DNA of 64,000 nucleotides from Linanthus parryae (Eukaryota > Streptophyta > Magnoliopsida > Ericales > Polemoniaceae), in contig JALGPY010000014.1 in the NCBI GenBank assembly GCA_023055425.1, forward strand, positions 1,118,501 through 1,182,500, read 5' to 3'. Below are positions 58,801 through 64,000 of this stretch, piece by piece; within the stretch, counting starts at the first letter, position 1, and the number at the start of each line of letters is the position of its first letter. A program made the position numbers and the translations under genes. The notes below the pieces were generated by a model. That model saw only the letters and a list, made by a program, of their open reading frames with translations, was not told where the DNA came from and searched no databases.

Positions 58801-58975
58801 CTGTGCAGTACTGAAGTCCCGTAGGTTTCTTTTTTGCTCTGATATATGCAGTGTATCTACTAAAGAACCATGTTGAAACCCCAAACAGGATGAAAGTTGT
58901 GGTGGTACAACTCACAAAATCAACTCAAGAATTAGCAAGGGATTGTCTGATAGTTATAAGGAAAAATGATTTGTG
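55882..58975. repeat. OST5 intron copy B
   Basis: Homologous to OST5 intron 2 from about 45680 to 49530, starting at the splice donor (GTAAGCCGATCTGATCAATT) and ending at GATTTGTGC. It lacks the 884-bp Mutator-like element and the retroelement piece of copy A. A 41-bp unit (CTCAACACGTGCTTATCTAA onward) is tandemly doubled at 57787-57868. Confidence 0.9.
58475..58672. mobile_element. MITE-F in intron copy B
   Basis: Left GGACGGATGCACATTGG, right CTGGATCCGCCCCTGATAG, with ACTATAGCCCCCTACTC inside. Absent from copy A at the matching place (about 48245). Confidence 0.65.
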
Positions 58976-61900
58976 CCGATCTGATGAATTTGATTCTGTT
59001 ATGTGATGAATTCAGATTCATTTCGTGTTTCGGTGATTGTTTTTCTTGATTTTGTGCTGAGATGATGAATCCAGATTCATTTTGTGTTTGGTGACTAATT
59101 TTCTGGATTTTGTGCAACGATGAGGATAAATTAGGCTAGAATTAGGCAGTTCTAGCATGATTTTGTGTTTCCTGATTTTTGTCTGGATTTTGTGCTAAAA
59201 TGCTGAATTCAGGTTCATATTGTGTTTGGTGACAATTTTTCTGGATTTTGTTGTTCTAGCCTAATTTTGTGTTTTGTGAATGTTTGTCTGGATTTTGTGA
59301 TAAGATGATGAATTCAGATTTATGTTCTGTTTGGTGACCGTTTTCTGGATTTTGTGTGATGATGAGGATAGATTAGAGCTAATTGCTGGGTTGCAGCAAG
59401 GTTTTTCGATTTTATGGTCTTTTGAGTCAACTGATTTTTGAAACTGAATTGATCTAGTGTTGGAGAGTGGAGTGGAAATAGCTCATGTTATAGGATGAAA
59501 CAACAGATGCAATTAGTTATTCTACTGAATCACCAGCTACTTGCAATAAGAATTTGTCAAAGCAGAAATAGATTACAATGGAAAGAGAAAATGTAACATG
59601 TTTTCATTGATTTTGTTTCATCCTTGTGCTATGCGTTCGCAGACCCCACACACTGCACAGCTAATTTACTTTGAAAACAGGCCCTTCTAGTCTCCGGAAA
59701 GGGAATGTGAATGTGGTATCCTGTGGAATTCGGTACGATAGGACTAAGTTTTTTTTGGATATCTTCGTAGGAGTTTTACCTTCTTTCTTTTGCAGATTTT
59801 AAACTATGGAACTGCTAAATTTCTGCAATATTTTGAAGTCAGAACTTTGGAATTACATGCATATTAGCGAAGTTGACCTAATTTCCCCTCCTATAAAGAT
59901 AATTGAGATGATGAGAGTGAAAACATCCTGCATCGCCCAATTTACGGTTCTGGATTGGTAGTTTCCCATGTTTCGGAACTGATGATCCAATTGGCAATTC
60001 GCTGGGTATGAGTGAATTGCGGTAACACAGGTCCACACTACATAGTAGTATTTACTAGGCCCCTAATACTACAATTAGACCCATAATAGTAAGGTATTCA
60101 ATTCTGGGGTCAAAATACGGGTTCAATCTCATAATAACTCCAAATCTAGTGAAGTTTTCCATGTTCTCACTTTTAAGTCTTACCTCAGAAGCTCAAACGT
60201 CTGTTCAAGTAAGGATGGTTTATTAACCAAGGAGACTTGATCCATACTGTTGTTTTATAGGACAGCTTGAGTAGTTTGTCTGCCTAGTTAAGATAGATTT
60301 TTGTGTTATTCCATAGTGGCAATGGTTAAAAGGAATAGTCATCACAAGTTTATGCTGTAATACAGTATATCGAGGGGACTTGTTTGCTTCTAAAATTTTA
60401 GTGTATGAAAGGTATCTGGTATTCAAATACCCACTGTCCTGTAAAACATGTACTACACTGAAAATGTGCAAATATTCATGTTCTCCTTAGTAATTTCCTT
60501 TTATGATTAGTGGTAGACACTTGCTTTGTTGCAAATATGTTTTATTTTGTTCTGTTTGATTAGGAGAGAATAGACCTTGACACTCCAGACTCAACATGAG
60601 CTAGTTCCTTTGTAGTTCTATACTAAATTTCTTTATTATAGCCACTTAAGAGGTAGAAAAGAACTTAACTCAAGGGGTTGTATATTACCTGGCTGTTGAC
60701 ATCAGGTCACCCGGGATGGGTGCAACCTGCCCCTGAACACTTGTGTATAGGCCTTGGTTGTTAACAATGTTGACATAGGATAGGATTAAGACTCAATCTT
60801 GTGTGGTCAAATAAAAGTCCGGGATTGGACTCAATGGAGCCTTCAATAATTCACTGCTAATCCCTCAACATGTGCTTATCTAAAAACCTGACCTATAGGT
60901 TCCAGGAAGGAGTAGGCTGCACTTGGTTGAATTAGGGTTCACTGTCACTTTGGGTTCATTGATGCTGAGGCAGTTGAATTCCCTGGCAGTAACATGCTCA
61001 AGGGTGTCTATTTGTGGCTGTATGTGGCTACTTTTCTCAGTAATTGGTTGATTTGGTTGTGTGGTATGTGAAATTACTGTCTCTTGGTGATGAGTTTGTG
61101 ATCTTGGCTTGACTTTTTATTTTGTGGGCAGAGTCTCTGTTTGTGAAGCACATAACATGATGAAGGGACTGAGTTTCTAGTTTACATATATATGGAATTG
61201 GTATGAATATCAGTACTGCTAAGGTTTCATTTGAAGGGTTTGATGGTGGAATTGGTGTGTATTAGGTGCCAGGTGGTGACGGCTGCCGTGGTGATGAGAT
61301 AATTTGACTGGGTGTATCTGTTTTCCAAAGTTAGAAGGTTTAACTCGTCTTTTTCATAAACAATCCTGATATTGAAGCCTTAGATCAAACAAACGCCATC
61401 TCTATAGTAACCTTAACACTCTCAGTCGCAGCTGTATCCCATCCCTCTTAATTCCAGCACTGTCAATCCTAATGGTGGAATTGGTGTGTATGCCAGGTGG
61501 TGACGTCTTTTTAACACACAATAGTATGCATGGTATTAACTCAAGTTCTTAAAATTTGAATTTTACCCCTATTGTGTGTAGTTTTTTCAATTTAGTCTCA
61601 CAAAAACTGTACTATAGCCCCCCACTCATCTTTCCAAATTATAGTTTTTACCCTTATTTTATTTTACTTTCTACTTTGTCCCCCACTGTAATAAACTCCT
61701 GGATCTGCCACTGATAGTATGGTGTCAAAACATAACTGTTTTTATGGTGTAAACTGTACAGTATTCCCGACGAAGTCTGTCAATATGATTCAAGTTGCCT
61801 GTGGTTGAAACAAGGGTGAGTTATCTAGTATTCTTTGCTATTTCACTTGGTATTCTTATGAGTACATAGAAAAGTGAGTGGCTCAAAAAAATGGCGTTGT

Positions 61901-62448
61901 AGTATTTGGTCTTTGCATGTGAAACTGCAATTTAAAGCTGCGTCACAACTAATTTATTGCATTTTGGATACACGTTGCTTATCCACTTCTAACGTCGCAT
62001 GTCTCATTTAAAGCTGCGTCACAACTAATTTATTGCATTTTGGAACAAAAATAATCCGAAACCCGATTTAAGAGCCTGAATTTTACGATTCATGTGATTC
62101 ATCATCGATTAAGTTATAGTAGACTAATAGTTTCCATTATCTTGGAATCTTATGTCTTATACCTTGACATACGTAGCTTCTTTATTTTCACCCTTTTTTA
62201 TCTTTTGGATAGTAGATGCGTAAGGCTCCTAATCACTCATTATGGAACAATTTTCTAAAAACTTGTGTTCAGTTGTTCTTGAAATATGAATATATTATTT
62301 GCACATGCTTATAAATCCAATCTTTAAGATTCACGAATCGATTCAATTCGCGATTCAGTAAAGTAGAATTTTCGATTCATGATCTGAACATCAAGTTCAC
62401 AGCTATGCACGAGTTAAGCACTTTTAATCTCTTGATCTATGTTTGTAG
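58976..62448. repeat. OST5 intron copy C
   Basis: Begins CGATCTGATGAATTTGATTC, a few bases inside the intron start, directly after copy B, and runs to the acceptor of the exon 3 copy. Near-identical to B over long stretches (for example 57030-57560 against 60110-60630). It carries its own ~360-bp unrelated stretch at about 62040-62400 and a tandem repeat of AAAGCTGCGTCACAACTAAT. Confidence 0.9.
61530..61715. mobile_element. MITE-F in intron copy C
   Basis: Same insertion as in copy B (shared ATTAACTCAAGTTCTTAAAA and AGTATGGTGTCAAAACATAA flank), but the left end has been altered by a deletion. Confidence 0.65.
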
Positions 62449-62763
62449 ATATGAAGCGTCGTGTTCGAGGAAAGGCCGCAGCCTGGCGAAGGAGCTTGTG
62501 ACAGGGGGAGTCGCATCCCTCTTTTTGGTGTGTTTTGCTCTCTGAGTCTCTTTCAAGTTTCAATTCTGCTGTTATATGTGTGTTGACGGAAACCAAACGT
62601 GGATTCTGAATCTGTAACGGCCTTGTCGGTGCAGGGTTTTGGGTCCTTGTTCTGCTGCTTTCTTGCGGAGTTTATGTTTGATTTCTCTGGTGGTTCAATA
62701 GCTGCTAATATCAAAACTGTCATCAACAGGAAGAAGAAGAGTAGCAGATTTAGTAAAAACTAG

Positions 62764-63290
62764 TATCGAGAATACTCCATGAGTGTCTTATTGTGGCAAG
62801 ATGTGATTTCTTGTATCTGCAAATTATGCTAGAAAGACAGTAGACCCTTTTTTCTTTCTTTTCTGGCTTTACCTAATTGGAATTAACAGAGAGCCTTCTC
62901 TTTTTGTTTTTGCTAAATCCGGTAAGTAACCTTTATGGTGTAGTTGAGTTGGTCTGGTTTGCATTCTTAATTTTTCGGACGTTTTTCTGGAGGCCTTGAG
63001 TTGTCGGCCTCAGTTTTCTCACGTTGGTTTACCTTACTAGTGTGGTTTGCAAGCTATGCACTAGAGTACGGGTTTACTTTGTGCACGCTTGAAGGATTAG
63101 TAGCGGATAGTTGGATCCTTTTTTGTGCCTTCATCTGATTGATCGAGATGATATTACTTTTTTAGTATGTCTTGGACCGAAATTCTCACTAGTATGAGCT
63201 TGTTCGAGTAAAATAAATCAAAATGACCCCCAGTTGAAGTATAATATCGATATGGGCACATTTAGAAACTGTAGTACTAGTAACGATTTT
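62764..63290 (+). other. Former OST5 3' flank, duplicated
   Basis: Homologous to OST5 downstream sequence 49883 to about 50300 (shared TGTGATTTCTTGTATCTGCA and AGCTATGCACTAGAG). The homology fades by about 63120; nothing else recognised. Confidence 0.7.
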
Positions 63291-63299
63291 TGGGCTTAA

Positions 63300-63529
63300 A
63301 ACCGTTCCGTCTACTGGCGGATTTCAATTTTCTGCAGCCCCAATTGTAGGCTCGTTTTGCAATTTCACAGTGGCGTTTCGCTACTCTCTCCGGTCTCTAC
63401 TCAGGCCCTCTCGCCAGGCGCCGGCCTCCATGCCTTCACCATCTCCATCTCCATCTCTCTGGTAAGCAATTTTCTCGAATCTCAACCCATTCCAAGCCAT
63501 TTTCTCCGATCCATTTCCTGGGTTGTTCT
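63300..63529 (+). CDS. Possible first exon of an unrecognised gene
   Basis: GC-richer sequence with CTCTCTG|GTAAGC at about 63461, a good donor. Upstream frames read ARFAISQWRFATLSGLYSG or start MPSPSPSPS at 63430, Arg/Ser/Pro-rich and possibly an organelle presequence or a leader exon. No family recognised; the rest of the gene would lie beyond the window. Confidence 0.25.
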
Positions 63530-63720
63530 CAGGGGCGGAGGTACATGACCACCACCCCCGACTTTTTGAAACTCCACTAACACCCCTCTCATTATACCTA
63601 TTTTACCCTAAGACCTTTAAGAAAAATACATAAATACCCGGCTGGAATTAAAAATTTCCGTCACAACTTCGGTCTCATTTAATTTTGCCCGACTGGTTTG
63701 ATTTCCTGGCTCCGCCACTC
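63530..63720. mobile_element. MITE-C (hAT-like), complete, 191 bp
   Basis: Ends CAGGGGCGGAGGTACATGAC and CCTGGCTCCGCCACTC, flanked by GTTGTTCT on both sides (63522-63529 and 63721-63728). Opposite orientation to 44996-45190. Confidence 0.85.
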
Positions 63721-63739
63721 GTTGTTCTGATTTCACCCT

Positions 63740-64000
63740 CCACCGGAAAAGACTACCCACGCATCAGATTGCTCTTCACCGGTCTCATCCTCTGGTCTGT
63801 TTGGTCGATTGAGACGGAGATTCAAGCGAACAAACAGCGAACCCTGAATTCCCAACTAGAAGAGCTGTAAGACTTATGTCAAAGAAATTGCTTTGAAGTG
63901 CAGTGGATTAGCATAGAGCTTAACAAAGTTGCAGACTTAGCTGCTGCGTTGATTCTGCAAGAAGGCAGGCTAAACAGTAATGTTTTTAATCATAGGCTAG
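63740..64000 (+). other. Coding-like sequence at the window edge
   Basis: A frame with RIRLLFTGLILWSVWSIETE and, after a TAA at 63868-63870, CFEVQWISIELNKVADLAAA. The second part resembles the end of a plant LINE RNase H domain (NKVADLAA), so this may be retroelement debris. Cut by the window end. Confidence 0.3.

Larger units (their letters stand above)
55814..62763 (+). pseudogene. Partial OST5 duplicate with altered start and C-terminus
   Basis: Corresponds to OST5 from mid-exon 2 on. Exon 2 copy: 55832-55881 (FLLLAIGLVLTASFF) with the same AT|GTAAGCC donor. Exon 3 copy: 62449-62527 (IYEASCSRKGRSLAKELVTG). Exon 4 copy: from 62635. The original ATG exon and the first part of exon 2 (AKPITSPVPESS) are gone, but an ATG at 55814 is in frame (MSAIPIAFLLLA). 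Exon 4 lacks one C compared with OST5, so the original stop is bypassed and the frame continues (SLFCCFLAEFMFDF, SGGSIAANIKTV) to a TAG at 62761-62763. The spliced frame is 91 codons with no stop. It needs a 6.6-kb intron and no promoter of its own is visible, so I class it as a pseudogene, possibly expressed. Confidence 0.8.

Overview
This is nuclear DNA from a flowering plant, most likely a dicot. The evidence is multi-exon genes with GT-AG introns, plant-specific families (class A heat stress factor, bHLH041, F-box/FBD, organelle-targeted RecA and bS16) and a dense load of plant transposable elements: Stowaway- and Tourist-like MITEs, hAT-like MITEs, Helitrons, LINE, copia and SINE pieces. 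I cannot name the species. All exon models were made by reading splice sites and protein families by eye; no search was run.

Layout. 1-1834: a four-unit 93-bp tandem repeat, a MITE and the 3' flank of the first gene. 1835-4667 (-): class A heat stress transcription factor, two exons, with a degenerate repeat filling its intron. 4668-8126: its 5' flank, a Tourist-like MITE, a ~1 kb segment between short direct repeats, and LTR-retroelement remnants. 8127-12093 (+): organellar ribosomal protein bS16, 3 exons. 12094-13736: MITEs and an Au-like SINE. 13737-21309 (+): mitochondrial RecA, 8 exons, introns full of MITEs. 24806-27543 (-): bHLH041-type transcription factor, 8 exons including a 15-bp microexon and a 115-bp intron that is mostly a (GA)39 repeat. 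27544-36958: gene-free, with MITEs, a 5'-truncated LINE (30066-31917), two abutting Helitrons (32934-33652) and a fold-back element (34732-34974). 36959-43098 (+): serine hydrolase of the alpha/beta fold, 8 exons, probably plastid-targeted. 45491-49882 (+): OST5/TMEM258 subunit of oligosaccharyltransferase, 4 tiny exons. 50330-51330 (-): copia pol fragment. 53070-55227 (+): F-box/FBD protein. 55814-62763 (+): partial, rearranged duplicate of the OST5 gene. The right edge holds a possible new gene start and a hAT-like MITE.

How the parts relate. The genes form no operon or pathway. bS16 and RecA are neighbours on the same strand and both serve organelle gene expression or DNA maintenance; bHLH041 follows. 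From memory, Arabidopsis also has bS16 (At5g56940) close to bHLH041 (At5g56960), so this block may be conserved synteny.

Most notable region: the OST5 locus. The 3' half of exon 2, the long intron and exons 3-4 are duplicated past the F-box gene, and the duplicated intron is itself doubled. The copy has gained an in-frame ATG and lost one base in the last exon, so it keeps an open 91-codon frame with a new C-terminus read from former 3'UTR. Comparing the three intron copies also gives empty sites and relative ages for two transposons.
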